The translations under genes and the position numbers were made by a program. 64,000 nucleotides of DNA from Micropruina sp. (GTDB taxonomy: Bacteria > Actinomycetota > Actinomycetes > Propionibacteriales > Propionibacteriaceae). The notes beneath the pieces were generated by a model that searched no databases, had not been told where the DNA came from, and was given only the letters and a program-made list of their open reading frames with translations. The stretch's first letter is position 1. Each line of letters begins with the position of its first letter. Below are positions 32,996 to 41,874 of this stretch, piece by piece. The stretch is taken from assembly GCA_016716635.1 (NCBI GenBank), contig JADJVZ010000013.1, positions 124,001-188,000 of the forward strand, read 5' to 3'.

Positions 32996-34387
32996 TCAAT
33001 ATAGGTCGATGCGCGCCGGGACGTTCGCCGGACCCAATTCCTCGGCCAGCCGCTCACGGAGTGCCTGGCCGTCCAGGTGAACCCCCGGGTCGAGGTAGAG
33101 CTTGGCGATCAGCCGGTGCCCAAAGCGGACGTCCGGCACCTCGACCAGCCGGACTTCCCGCACTCCGGGTAGCGCAGTCAACCACGCCTCAACCGCCGCC
33201 GGCGAGGTGTTCTCGCCGCCGCTCACGCGCACGCCGTCGGCGCGGCCGACGACGTGGACGTACCCGTGCGCGTCCACGAAACCAGCATCCCCCTCGAAGG
33301 TGCGACCTTCACGCTGGCTACCGACCGTGATCCGAAGACGTCCCGTCACCCCGCTCCCAACCGGGCGCCCCTCATCGTCCACGGCCTCGATGCGCACCCC
33401 CGCAAGCGGACGTCCGACCGTGCCAGGCGCCCGGCGACGATCCTGCGCGTCCGACAAGCACACCGTGGCGACCTCGGTCGCACCATAGGCATTGAAGACG
33501 TGGGCCGTGAAGACATCGGCTAACTCGTCGGCTTCGGCGTCCGTCAAGCGGTCCGACCCCGACAGCACGACCTTCGCCCGCAACCGCGGGCGCCCCGGAA
33601 TCGGACGGCGCTGCGCCCGTGCCAGTTCCAGCAACTGCACGGGGACCCCTGTGAGGAGATCGACCTGCGCAACCTGAGAAGGATCGGTGACCACCGTGCC
33701 CCCGAGGGCAAGCGTCACCAGCGCGACAGCGCCACCGTGGCCGTGATCAAGCGGCGCCAGGCAGCACACCACGGGAGACCGCGGCAGGGATAGGCGTCCG
33801 AGAAGGGAGAACAGTTGCGGCCCGCCACCGGGGTCGGCGTCGATGAGCTTGGGTGTGCCCGTGGTACCCGAGGTAGCGAAAATCAGGGTGGGGATGCGCA
33901 GCGCTTCGTACGCGGTCGCCGATCTGCCGCCTTCCCGGCGGTCTTGGTCCTGGTGCGGGGGAGCCTCGACCAGCTCCGGGCCATCACCGATCGCCGCCGC
34001 TCCGGGTTGCGACGCGATCAGGGTGTCGACCGCGTGGCTGCCCGCCCGGCGCGACATGACGATGGTGCGGCAACCCGCGGTGATCGCTGCCAGCATCCCG
34101 ACGAGCACGCGAGAGCGCGAACTGCTCGCAATGATCACGGTGCGCACGCGGCCAAGATCCTGGGCGGCTTCCGCGACCGCCGCCGCGAGCTCGGCGTACG
34201 TCCAGGTGCCCTCCGCATCGATCAAGGCCGCGCGCTCACCGTGTTCGTCCGCCCGCAACCGCAGCAGCGACAGCGGCGTCTGCCCGTCGAGATTCCGAGC
34301 CACCCCCCACCAGCCGCGCGGCAGGGCTTTGATCAGCGTCCAGACCCCGCCCAGCGCTGGGACCCACGAGCCCCGTGTGCCTGCCAT
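32996..34387 (-). CDS. AMP-dependent acyl/aryl-CoA ligase
   Basis: 463 residues of the ANL superfamily. The phosphate loop is LIFATSGTTGTPKLI, the A5 motif FNAYGATEVA, and the hinge region VGRADGVRVSGGENTSP. The C-terminal catalytic lysine region is less standard, ending AKLYLDPGVHLDGQ. It would activate a carboxylic acid as the adenylate and load it on CoA or a carrier. ATG 34387 overlaps the SDR stop by one base (TGATG). Frames extending upstream to 34705 lie inside the SDR gene and are rejected. The substrate is unknown; co-transcription with an SDR suggests a lipid- or acyl-modifying pair. Confidence 0.85.
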   Translation of the reverse strand: MAGTRGSWVPALGGVWTLIKALPRGWWGVARNLDGQTPLSLLRLRADEHGERAALIDAEGTWTYAELAAAVAEAAQDLGRVRTVIIASSSRSRVLVGMLAAITAGCRTIVMSRRAGSHAVDTLIASQPGAAAIGDGPELVEAPPHQDQDRREGGRSATAYEALRIPTLIFATSGTTGTPKLIDADPGGGPQLFSLLGRLSLPRSPVVCCLAPLDHGHGGAVALVTLALGGTVVTDPSQVAQVDLLTGVPVQLLELARAQRRPIPGRPRLRAKVVLSGSDRLTDAEADELADVFTAHVFNAYGATEVATVCLSDAQDRRRAPGTVGRPLAGVRIEAVDDEGRPVGSGVTGRLRITVGSQREGRTFEGDAGFVDAHGYVHVVGRADGVRVSGGENTSPAAVEAWLTALPGVREVRLVEVPDVRFGHRLIAKLYLDPGVHLDGQALRERLAEELGPANVPARIDLY

Positions 34388-35166
34388 CAGTGCCGCCTCA
34401 TCGAGCCACGGCCGATGAGCCGCGCCGAGGTGCCTGGCGCCAGCGCCGTGAGCGCCTCCGCCGGGCGAACCCACCACGGCTCCACCACCGCCGGACGAGT
34501 GGCCAGCGCCCGCAGGATCCATGCGCTGGCGGCATCCACGCTCATGGCGCCACGCGGACGAGCACCGTAGGTGGGTCGCACCATGGGAGTGTCCACCAGG
34601 GGGAACCGGACGGCCGTCGCCGCCACGTTCGCGGGCGCTAGCTCGGGTCCGATGGCCCGCAGCCAGGAGTCGAAGGCGGCCTTGGACGAGCAGTAGGCGC
34701 TCCACCCCGGCGCGGGAAGCGTCGCATTCACTGAGGTCACTCCGATCACATGTCCGTTGCCACGGGACGCCATGCCCGCCAGGATGGGCAGCGCCAACGC
34801 GACCGATCCCAGAAAGTTCACCCCGGTGGAACGGCTGAGGGTGTCAAACCGGTCGGCGTACTCGAGCACCCCCCGTCGGATCGAATGGCCCGCGTTCGCG
34901 ATCAGCACCTCAGCGTCGGCGAGGTCGTATCCGGTGGCGGTAGCCGCAGCCGTGTCGCGGAGGTCCAGCGTCACTACCTCGGGGGTGCCACCCCGGGCCG
35001 TGATCTCGGCGGCCACCTCCGACAGGAGGTCCGTCCGCCGCGCCAGGCACACAATCCGTCCGGCCGCTGGGGCTAGGGCGAGGGCAACCGCGCGTCCGAT
35101 CCCGCTGGAGGCTCCGGTCACGACGATGGTCCGACCCGCCACCGCGGCCAATCCTCGCTCCAGCAT
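34387..35166 (-). CDS. Short-chain dehydrogenase/reductase
   Basis: 259 residues of a classical SDR: cofactor motif TGASSGIGRA, the NAG motif LIANAGHSI, catalytic Ser in VTSVNATLP and the YCSSK active-site Tyr/Lys. After the Rossmann core a C-terminal segment (AAGS-type DAASAWILRALATRPAVVEPWWVRPAEALTALAP) resembles the membrane-associated acyl-reducing SDRs. It probably reduces a keto or aldehyde group with NADPH. ATG 35166 is chosen from homologue length; a GTG lies two codons upstream. It overlaps the ligase start by one base. Confidence 0.87.
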   Translation of the reverse strand: MLERGLAAVAGRTIVVTGASSGIGRAVALALAPAAGRIVCLARRTDLLSEVAAEITARGGTPEVVTLDLRDTAAATATGYDLADAEVLIANAGHSIRRGVLEYADRFDTLSRSTGVNFLGSVALALPILAGMASRGNGHVIGVTSVNATLPAPGWSAYCSSKAAFDSWLRAIGPELAPANVAATAVRFPLVDTPMVRPTYGARPRGAMSVDAASAWILRALATRPAVVEPWWVRPAEALTALAPGTSARLIGRGSMRRH

Positions 35167-35237
35167 GCTCACCGCCTCAGCGTAGGCCGGAGGGGTGTCA
35201 GGCAAGGCCCCGCGTCGATCGTGGGCGGGACGGACGG

Positions 35238-35855
35238 TCAGATGACGGCTTTGGATGTCGATCCGGGCCACGTGTCGAGGTACCAGACCCTCTCGACCAG
35301 GTCGAGAACGGCCGGGACCGCATTGGGCAGCCAGTGCGCCGCGACCAACTCCGGACGCACGTAGGACAACCGCGGCAACACCAGCGACATCACCCCGCCG
35401 TGGCTGAAGACGAGCACCTGCCCGCCGGGGTGCGCGGCGGCGATCTGCTCCAAGGCGGTGGTCATGCGGGCGATGAGGGCGTGGCCGTCCTCGGCCTCGG
35501 GACAGCTTGCGTCCAGGTCGCCGTCCAGCCACGCCGCCAGGACAGCGGCCACTTCGGGGTCCGCGTACGGACGTCCGATGAAGTCGCCCACGGCGTATTC
35601 CTCGAGGCCGTCCACGGGGATGTTGGGCAGGCCGAGGATGCGTCCAGCCACCTCACCGGATTCAATCGCACGCTCGAGCATCGAGGAGTAGACGGCCTCG
35701 ATGCGGATCAGCGGATCGTCCACCATGCCCTGGACCATCGCCGCCACCTGCATGACGCCCTTGTCGGTGAGGACGCCGCCCTCATCGGTCATCAGCCCGT
35801 GCACACCGAAGTCGGTGTCGCCGTGGCGGGCGATGAAGAAGCGGGTCGCGGTCAC
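35238..35855 (-). CDS. Histidine phosphatase family protein
   Basis: 205 residues. The catalytic RHG is in RFFIARHGDTDFG near the start; the second phospho-pocket parts are YSSMLERAIESGEVAG and the C-terminal VFSHGGVMSLVLP. This is the phosphoglycerate-mutase-like phosphatase fold (SixA/CobC/broad-specificity). GTG 35855 is chosen: it lies a few residues before the RHG strand and 6 nt after TATCCT, while upstream frame is antisense to the GH13 gene. It is divergent from that GH13 gene by 73 bp. The phosphorylated substrate is unknown. Confidence 0.87.
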   Translation of the reverse strand: MTATRFFIARHGDTDFGVHGLMTDEGGVLTDKGVMQVAAMVQGMVDDPLIRIEAVYSSMLERAIESGEVAGRILGLPNIPVDGLEEYAVGDFIGRPYADPEVAAVLAAWLDGDLDASCPEAEDGHALIARMTTALEQIAAAHPGGQVLVFSHGGVMSLVLPRLSYVRPELVAAHWLPNAVPAVLDLVERVWYLDTWPGSTSKAVI

Positions 35856-35861
35856 CTGGGG

Positions 35862-35867
35862 AGGATA
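35862..35867 (-). promoter_or_regulatory. Candidate -10 box (TATCCT)
   Basis: TATCCT on the minus strand, 6 nt before GTG 35855, implying a leaderless transcript. Confidence 0.4.
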
Positions 35868-35928
35868 TCCAGCGAGGTGAGAGTGGCCGCTACCTGGAAA
35901 GATTGTGCCGTCGACGAAGGAGGCCATG

Positions 35929-37692
35929 ATGACTGATCCGAGCGCCATGGGGGCCACGATCACGCCCGCGGGCACGGGCTTCCGGCTGTGGGCGCCCCAC
36001 GCCGACTCGGTGCACGTCATCGGCGATTGGAACGGCTGGGACCGTGCGGCGCACCCGCTCTCGCAGGACGGCGAAGTGTGGACGGGGTTCGTCCCCGGGG
36101 TGGGCGCGGGCGCGCAGTACCGATTCGTGCTGACCCACGGCGACACGGCGTTGGAGCGCGTTGATCCGTACGCCAGCCAGGTGACGAACTCGGTGGGCAA
36201 CGGCGTCCTGTACGACCACGCGACGTTCGACTGGCAGGGGGACGCCTTCGTCCCGCCGCTGATGAACGAGGCGATCATCTACGAACTGCACATCGGGTCG
36301 TTCGCGGCGTCGGGCGGCACCGTCGGGAACCTGTGGGAGGCCCGCGGCAAGTTCGACCACCTCGCGGCCCTCGCGGTGAACATGATCCAGATCATGCCCG
36401 TGGCCGAGTTCGCCGGGGACTACTCGTGGGGCTACAACCCGGCGCACATCTTCGCGGTGGAGAGCGCCTACGGGGGCCCGGACGCGTTGAAGAGCTTCGT
36501 CCGCGAGGCGCACCAACGGGGCATCGGCGTGATTCTCGACGTGGTCTACAACCACTTCGGCCCCTCGGATCTGAATCTGTGGCAGTTCGACGGCTGGTCG
36601 CAAGACGGTAAGGGCGGCATCTACTTCTACAACGACTGGCGCTCGACGACCCCCTGGGGGGATACCCGGCCTGACTACGGGCGCGAGCAGGTGCGGACGT
36701 TCATCCACGACAACGCGCTGGCCTGGATGCGGCATTACCACCTGGACGGCCTGCGCCTCGACATGACCCCGTACATCCGGACGGTCACCGGCTTCAGCGA
36801 CGATCTGCCCGACGGCTGGTCACTCATGAAGGAGCTCAACAGCCTAGTCAAGGGCGAGTTTCCCCGGGCCATCACCATCGCCGAGGACCTGCACAGTTTC
36901 GCGGCCATCACCCGCCCCGACGGGGCCGGGTTCTCGGCGCAATGGGACGCCCAATTCGTGCATCCGATCCGGGCGGCCGTGATCGACGCCAACGACGCCG
37001 ACCGTTCGATGGGGGCCGTCGCCGCGGCGATCACGTACAGCTACGGCGATCCCTTCGCCCGGGTCATCTACACCGAAAGCCACGACGAGGTAGCCAACGG
37101 CAAGGCGCGGGTGCCGCAAGAGGTGGACCCCGGCGACCCCGAGGGGTACTTCGCGCAGAAACGGTCAACCTTGGGGGCGGGGTTCGTGTTCACGACCCCC
37201 GGCATTCCGATGTTGTTCCAGGGCCAGGAGTTTCTCGAGGGCGGCTGGTTCCGTGACAACGTGCCCCTCGATTGGGCGCAAGATTCCGAGTTCAAGGGAA
37301 TCGTCCGGCTTTACCGCGACCTGATCGGCCTCCGCCGAAACCTCGGTGGCGTCACCGCTGGGCTCACGGGCGGCAATGTGCAGATCATCACGGCGGACGA
37401 CACCGCCAAAGTTATTGCCTACCACCGCTGGATGGACGGCGGTGCTGGCGACGATGTGGTGGTGGTGGCCAACCTTTCCGACAAACACCTCTTCGATTAC
37501 TGGATCGGCTTGCCGAACGCCGGCGAATGGGTGCTGAGGTTCAACTCCGACGCCAACGACTACAGCCCCGCCTTCACCGACGTCTGGACGACCAACATCC
37601 ATGCCATCACCCCCGGCCGCGACGGGATGCCGGCCTCCGGCGGCATGGCGCTGGGTCCCTACACGATGCTCGTGTTCTCCCAAGAACCCTGA
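35929..37692 (+). CDS. GH13 alpha-glucan enzyme with CBM48 domain (branching-enzyme-like)
   Basis: 587 residues. An N-terminal CBM48 (FRLWAPHADSVHVIGDWNGWDR) precedes a GH13 barrel with region I DVVYNHFG, region II GLRLDMTPYI (nucleophile Asp), region III TIAEDLHSF (acid/base Glu) and region IV TESHDEVANGK (third Asp). A C-terminal all-beta domain ends the protein. It acts on alpha-glucan such as glycogen. The region IV HDEVANGK resembles branching enzymes, but the protein is shorter than GlgB and could have another transfer or hydrolytic specificity. AAGGAGG favours ATG 35929 over ATG 35926. Confidence 0.85.
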   Translation: MTDPSAMGATITPAGTGFRLWAPHADSVHVIGDWNGWDRAAHPLSQDGEVWTGFVPGVGAGAQYRFVLTHGDTALERVDPYASQVTNSVGNGVLYDHATFDWQGDAFVPPLMNEAIIYELHIGSFAASGGTVGNLWEARGKFDHLAALAVNMIQIMPVAEFAGDYSWGYNPAHIFAVESAYGGPDALKSFVREAHQRGIGVILDVVYNHFGPSDLNLWQFDGWSQDGKGGIYFYNDWRSTTPWGDTRPDYGREQVRTFIHDNALAWMRHYHLDGLRLDMTPYIRTVTGFSDDLPDGWSLMKELNSLVKGEFPRAITIAEDLHSFAAITRPDGAGFSAQWDAQFVHPIRAAVIDANDADRSMGAVAAAITYSYGDPFARVIYTESHDEVANGKARVPQEVDPGDPEGYFAQKRSTLGAGFVFTTPGIPMLFQGQEFLEGGWFRDNVPLDWAQDSEFKGIVRLYRDLIGLRRNLGGVTAGLTGGNVQIITADDTAKVIAYHRWMDGGAGDDVVVVANLSDKHLFDYWIGLPNAGEWVLRFNSDANDYSPAFTDVWTTNIHAITPGRDGMPASGGMALGPYTMLVFSQEP

Positions 37693-37765
37693 GCGAGCCT
37701 CAGTCCTTGGTGTTCCTGGTCCCGGAATCATCGGGTCTCGGCACGCCGGAGCAGTGCACCAAACA

Positions 37766-37780
37766 GAGAGCATTGCTCTT
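37766..37780. promoter_or_regulatory. Operator 1 (GAGAGCATTGCTCTT)
   Basis: Near-perfect inverted repeat, 6-bp arms around ATT. It overlaps a possible -35 (TTGCAT, 37779-37784) of the membrane protein gene, with CATTCT at 37802-37807 as -10 after 17 bp. Confidence 0.55.
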
Positions 37781-37816
37781 GCATTTGAATCCAGGCCGTT
37801 GCATTCTGTTACTTCC

Positions 37817-37831
37817 GAGAGCATCGCTCTC
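37817..37831. promoter_or_regulatory. Operator 2 (GAGAGCATCGCTCTC)
   Basis: Perfect 6-3-6 inverted repeat, same sequence as operator 1 at 51 bp distance and just before the GGAG ribosome-binding site. The motif style is that of TetR-family operators. Confidence 0.6.
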
Positions 37832-37846
37832 TGATTGGAGTCCCTG

Positions 37847-38437
37847 ATGCGCACTACCTCTGCCCTGCTCTCCGCCGCCGGTCTTTGCCTTGCCCTTTAC
37901 GTGATTGCTCGCCCGTGGGCACAAGGCGACTCTCCCGACGCCTGGGCCGCCACGAGTTGGCCCGTGAGCCACGCCATGGCGATGCTGGGCTTCGTCCTTC
38001 TCGCGGCCGCTGCTCAGCGGATCGCTGTGGTGCACCCGACACCGGGACTCAGGCCTCTGGCCTGGGCCAGCGTGGGCCTCCTACTCCCCTACTACGGAGC
38101 CGAAGCCTTCGGGCTCCACGCCCTCGCGACGGTGGGCGCGGGGAACGCCGCCGACGTGGCGGAGTCCATCCGCTGGGGCGCGATTCAGGCGGTCGCCTTC
38201 GTCATCGGGTGGGCGGCGCTCGCGGCACTCGGAATCCAGCTCGCTGTCGCGCTCAGCCGAGACGTGAGCGATCGGGCCCAGCGGGTCGCCAGCTGGTCTC
38301 TCGCGGTCGGGCTCACGGCCTATTTCCCGGTGTTCTTCCTCCCGCCCGGTGGCCGAGTGGCTCATGGGCTCCTCGTGGCGGCGGCTGCCCTGGCCACGGC
38401 GTGGCGTCTGCCTCGGTGGTCCCCCGCATGTGCGTAG
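37847..38437 (+). CDS. Multi-pass membrane protein of unknown function
   Basis: 196 residues with about six membrane helices (for example LLSAAGLCLALYVIARPW near the start and AMAMLGFVLLAAAAQRIAV). There are no charged catalytic motifs and I do not recognise the family. GGAG 6 nt upstream fixes ATG 37847. The promoter between two copies of a GAGAGC-N3-GCTCTC operator shows it is tightly regulated, probably by a TetR-type repressor encoded elsewhere, since none is adjacent. Such control often serves genes responding to a toxic or lipophilic compound. A family B hairpin follows its stop. Confidence 0.75.
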   Translation: MRTTSALLSAAGLCLALYVIARPWAQGDSPDAWAATSWPVSHAMAMLGFVLLAAAAQRIAVVHPTPGLRPLAWASVGLLLPYYGAEAFGLHALATVGAGNAADVAESIRWGAIQAVAFVIGWAALAALGIQLAVALSRDVSDRAQRVASWSLAVGLTAYFPVFFLPPGGRVAHGLLVAAAALATAWRLPRWSPACA

Positions 38438-38454
38438 CCAGGTGACCCGAAATC

Positions 38455-38499
38455 ATGGTGTTGATTTGCACGTCACCCTGCCGTGTAAATCAACACCAT
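38455..38499. repeat. Family B hairpin repeat, copy 1
   Basis: Eighteen-base arms (ATGGTGTTGATTT then GCACG, one mismatch with the right arm) and a 9-nt loop containing ACCC, located 18 bp after the membrane protein's stop. It could serve as its terminator. Confidence 0.8.
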
Positions 38500-38633
38500 C
38501 ATGAGCGGCGCCGCGCCGTCTCTCAATAACCCGCGATCCTGATGTGTTGCCGTCCACCGTGTCGTGGCTTAGCGTCCTTGTTGTGCGGTAGCGAGCCTTG
38601 GAGTATGACCGCAACCTATGCGGAGGTACGCGC

Positions 38634-40013
38634 GTGACGAATGTTCTTTACATCCACACTCATGACAGCGGAAGGATCATGGGGCCGTACGGCTATCGGA
38701 CTCCGACCCCCCACATCGATGCATTCTTCAAGCGGGGCGTGAGTTTCCAAAGGGCGTACTCCGCCGCACCCACCTGCTCGCCGAGCCGCGCGGCCCTACT
38801 CACGGGATGCTTCCCCCATGAGGTCGGAATGCTGGGCCTCGCACACCGTGGCTTCGACTTCGACACCGACAAGCACCTCGCGCGCTTCCTGGCCTCCCAC
38901 GGGTTCGTGACCGTGTTGAGTGGCGTCCAACACGAGGCCGGCAACTACATGGATCACGCGGTCGATGCCGAACCCTTGGGTTATCAGGTTCAACTGACCG
39001 GCGACACGCATCGTTACGAGGAAGCTGACCTGGTCTATTGGGATGGCGCCAACGCCGACGCGTTATGCACCTGGCTGCTGAACCACGACCCGAACGAGCC
39101 CTTCTTCGCCTCCTACGGGCTCCATTCCACCCACCGGGCCTTCCCCAAAACCATCGCCCTCGACATCGACGTGGACGCCAGCGTCCCGCCCCCCACCATC
39201 CTCAACCTGCCCGAATCACGCGACGACTTCGCCCGCTACCTCACCAGCGCCAAGTTCGCCGACGACAACATCGGACGCGTCATCAGCGCCCTCGACAGCG
39301 CCGGCCTGGCTGACGACACCATCGTGATCCTCACCACCGACCACGGCGCCCCCTTCCCCTTCGGCAAATCCACCCTCTACGACGCCGGCACCGGCGTCAT
39401 GCTCGCCATGCAGGTCCCCGGCGCCACCTACACCGGCCCCTACGACGGGCTGATCTCCCACGTCGACGTGTTCCCCACCCTCTGCGACCTCCTCGGCTTC
39501 CCCACCCCCGACCACATCACCGGCGTCAGCTTCGCCGACCTGTTCACCCACGGCCACTACGCCGGCGACGACGCCGTGTTCGCAGAAATGAACTTCCACA
39601 CCTCCTACGAGCCAGCACGTTCGGTCCGCACCGACCGCTGGAAATACATCCGCTACTACGACGACACCCACCAGCGGTACAACCTGTCGAACATCGACCG
39701 GTCACCGCTGAAAACCTTCTACCTCGAGCGCGACTTCGCGACCCTCCCCAAAGACGCCGAGCAGCTCTTCGACACCTACTACGACCCCGCTGAACGCAAC
39801 AACCTCATCCACAGCGACGCACACGCCGCCATCGCCGACCACATGCGCAACCTCCTTCGCGACCACATGGAACGCACCCACGACCCACTCCTCGGAGGAC
39901 CAATCCCCATCGAACCCGGATGGCGCGTTGATCGTGTCGAGGCGATCAACGCGGGCTCAAAGAACCCGGACGACTACGTCAGCGCCGGGCCGTCGCCCCA
40001 GCCCCAGGGATGA
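38634..40013 (+). CDS. yidJ: Sulfatase, N-sulfoglucosamine-sulfohydrolase-like
   Basis: 459 residues of the alkaline-phosphatase superfamily. C48 in PTCSPSRAALLTG is the residue converted to formylglycine. Metal ligands include the N-terminal HTHDSGR and TTDHGAPFPFGKSTLYDAGT, the latter close to the sulfamidase (SGSH, S1_8) pattern. No signal peptide is seen, so it appears cytoplasmic. GTG 38634 is fixed by GGAGGT 8 nt upstream. A maturase and two DUF202 genes follow, the same set as E. coli yidJ, yidF, yidH and yidG; the symbol is given on that basis. The last two-thirds of the gene are markedly richer in C at third positions than the first third, possibly a mosaic. The sulfated substrate is unknown. 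Confidence 0.9.
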   Translation: MTNVLYIHTHDSGRIMGPYGYRTPTPHIDAFFKRGVSFQRAYSAAPTCSPSRAALLTGCFPHEVGMLGLAHRGFDFDTDKHLARFLASHGFVTVLSGVQHEAGNYMDHAVDAEPLGYQVQLTGDTHRYEEADLVYWDGANADALCTWLLNHDPNEPFFASYGLHSTHRAFPKTIALDIDVDASVPPPTILNLPESRDDFARYLTSAKFADDNIGRVISALDSAGLADDTIVILTTDHGAPFPFGKSTLYDAGTGVMLAMQVPGATYTGPYDGLISHVDVFPTLCDLLGFPTPDHITGVSFADLFTHGHYAGDDAVFAEMNFHTSYEPARSVRTDRWKYIRYYDDTHQRYNLSNIDRSPLKTFYLERDFATLPKDAEQLFDTYYDPAERNNLIHSDAHAAIADHMRNLLRDHMERTHDPLLGGPIPIEPGWRVDRVEAINAGSKNPDDYVSAGPSPQPQG

Positions 40014-40108
40014 CGCCCGGGGTGCGAGATAACGTCCGTGGAGGGACGATTCTGAGCGATGTCTACAGGGCGGTCCCGACCCGCATGGGCATCACGTGAT
40101 GAGTCTTC

Positions 40109-40138
40109 GCTCGCGGCGGGCAATCGCCCGCCGCGAGC
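40109..40138 (+). terminator. Hairpin between sulfatase and maturase genes
   Basis: GCTCGCGGCGGGC and its complement form a perfect 13-bp stem with an AATC loop, 96 bp after the sulfatase stop. It probably ends or attenuates that transcript. Confidence 0.7.
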
Positions 40139-40264
40139 CGTGCGCCTTCATGGAAGAGTGGTCGTCATGGCACAGGGAGTCTGGGCTCAGCGCGCATCGA
40201 GATGCCACGCTTGTGACGGCAACTGTGCGCTGCACAGCCCGCGACTAAGGAAGGTGTCTCGCTC

Positions 40265-41509
40265 GTGAACCCTGCGACCCGGCATCGCGGAGCCCCGTTC
40301 TCGTTGCTTGTGAAGCCGACCGGAGCCGCCTGCAACCTCGATTGTTCCTACTGCTTCTTCCTCTCCAAGGAAGTCTTGTGGGGCGGAACGCAGCGCATGG
40401 ACGGTGAGGTGCTTCGCCAGTTCGTCCGTTCGTACCTCGAAGCGCAGCCGGACGGGGATCTCACGCTCGGCTGGCAGGGAGGCGAACCAACCCTGCGAGG
40501 GTTGGACTTCTTTCGCGAAGCGGTTCGGTTGACGAACGAATACCGTCGTCCGGGTCAGCGCGTCCAGCACACGATTCAGACGAACGGCACCCTTCTTGAT
40601 GACGCCTGGGGGGAGTTCCTCGCGCAGGAAGCTTTCCTTGTGGGGTTGTCGTTGGACGGCCCTCCGGCCCTTCACGATGTGTATCGCGTGAACAAGGCCG
40701 GCCGCGGCACTTACGACTCGGTGTTTCAGGGTTGGCAGGTGTTGGCCCGACATGGCGTCGAAACGAACATCTTGTGCACCGTCAACGCGGCCAACGTCGA
40801 GCATCCGCTCGAGGTGTATCGACATTTCAGGGACGACCTCGGGGCGCGCTACGTGCAGTTCATCCCGATCGTGGAACGGGTTGAGTCAGGCCGGGAAGCG
40901 GACGCAGAGCGGGGCTACCGCGATGCGGCAGGGCAGTTCGTCCTCTACCGCCAGGTTGGCAGCCACGTGACTTCGCGCTCAGTGCAACCCGAGGCCTGGG
41001 GCGACTTCCTGGTGACCATCTTCGATGAATGGCTGGCCCGCGACGTCGGGACGACGTTCGTCCAGCATTTCGACGTGATGCTGGGAGCCGCCTTCGGGCA
41101 GTACTCGCTGTGCGTTCACGCCCCCGAGTGCGGGACCGCCATCGCCATGGAACACAACGGTGACGTCTACTCCTGTGACCACTTTGTCGAGCCCGACTAC
41201 CGGCTGGGAAACATTGCCTCCCACGGTTTCGGTGCGCTTCTCGACTCTCCCCAGCAGCGTCAGTTCGGTCGGGATAAGTTGGCGACGCTGCCTCATCAGT
41301 GCCTCCGCTGCCCAGTCCGTTGGGCCTGCAATGGCGGCTGTCCCAAAGACCGATTCAAATCGACTGCGACCGGCGAGCCTGGGCTGAACTGGCTCTGTGA
41401 GGGGTACCTCACGTTCTTCACCCACGCCCAGCCCACGATCGAGGCGATGGCGTCGCTCATCCGTGCAGGGCGGCCACCCGCCGACATCATGACTGAGAGT
41501 TCGAGGTAA
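40265..41509 (+). CDS. yidF: Anaerobic sulfatase-maturating radical SAM enzyme
   Basis: 414 residues. The radical SAM cluster ligands are C23, C27 and C30 in CNLDCSYC; the glycine-rich GWQGGEPTLRG follows. The C-terminal half has the SPASM-type auxiliary cluster cysteines (CVHAPECG, SCDHF, CLRCPVRWACNGGCPKD, CEGY). This is the anSME pattern: oxidation of the active-site Cys or Ser of a sulfatase to formylglycine without oxygen. The sulfatase upstream has the matching CSPSR site. GTG 40265 lies 10 nt after AAGGAAGG. Codon use is less C-rich than in the neighbours. DUF202 genes follow after 5 bp. The yidF symbol is from the matching E. coli cluster. Confidence 0.92.
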   Translation: MNPATRHRGAPFSLLVKPTGAACNLDCSYCFFLSKEVLWGGTQRMDGEVLRQFVRSYLEAQPDGDLTLGWQGGEPTLRGLDFFREAVRLTNEYRRPGQRVQHTIQTNGTLLDDAWGEFLAQEAFLVGLSLDGPPALHDVYRVNKAGRGTYDSVFQGWQVLARHGVETNILCTVNAANVEHPLEVYRHFRDDLGARYVQFIPIVERVESGREADAERGYRDAAGQFVLYRQVGSHVTSRSVQPEAWGDFLVTIFDEWLARDVGTTFVQHFDVMLGAAFGQYSLCVHAPECGTAIAMEHNGDVYSCDHFVEPDYRLGNIASHGFGALLDSPQQRQFGRDKLATLPHQCLRCPVRWACNGGCPKDRFKSTATGEPGLNWLCEGYLTFFTHAQPTIEAMASLIRAGRPPADIMTESSR

Positions 41510-41514
41510 CACCG

Positions 41515-41874
41515 ATGGACCAACGATTCCCACACAGTGTCTACAGCCACGGCACCGAACCCGACGCACGCTTCACCCTCGCCAACGAACGCACCTTCCT
41601 CGCCTGGATCAGCGCCGGCCTCGCCCTCATCTCCGTGGGGGTCGCCCTGGAATCCCTTGCCCTGGGCCTCAACCCCACTCTCCGCCTGATCGCGTCCGTG
41701 CTCCTCATCGCCGCCGGCATCGCCTGCCCCCTCCAGGCCTGGTTCGGGTGGGCCCGCGTCGAACGAGCCCTCCGGGAACAACACCCGTTGCCCTTCACCC
41801 CCATGCTCACCGTGCTACCCGTGGTCGTTGCCCTCGCAGGGCTCTGCGTGCTCGCCGCCCTGGTCGTGAAGTAG
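41515..41874 (+). CDS. yidH: DUF202 membrane protein (YidH-like)
   Basis: 119 residues with three membrane helices. DARFTLANERTFLAWISAGLALISVGVALESLA matches the YidH start pattern (RFSLANERTFLAWIRT in E. coli as I recall it), and LPFTPMLTVLPVVVALAGL gives the last helix. Function of DUF202 is unknown. It lies 5 bp behind the sulfatase maturase and directly abuts a second DUF202 gene, the order also found around E. coli yidF-yidG-yidH. The conserved company of sulfatase and maturase suggests a membrane role in sulfo-substrate handling, but that is inference. Confidence 0.88.
   Translation: MDQRFPHSVYSHGTEPDARFTLANERTFLAWISAGLALISVGVALESLALGLNPTLRLIASVLLIAAGIACPLQAWFGWARVERALREQHPLPFTPMLTVLPVVVALAGLCVLAALVVK

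Noticed and set aside
40167..40268. Short Cys-containing frame (CHACDGNC) as a RiPP precursor for the radical SAM enzyme
   Set aside because: The radical SAM protein is a standard anSME beside its sulfatase; the frame has no convincing ribosome-binding site or leader and overlaps the start by chance-like GTGA.
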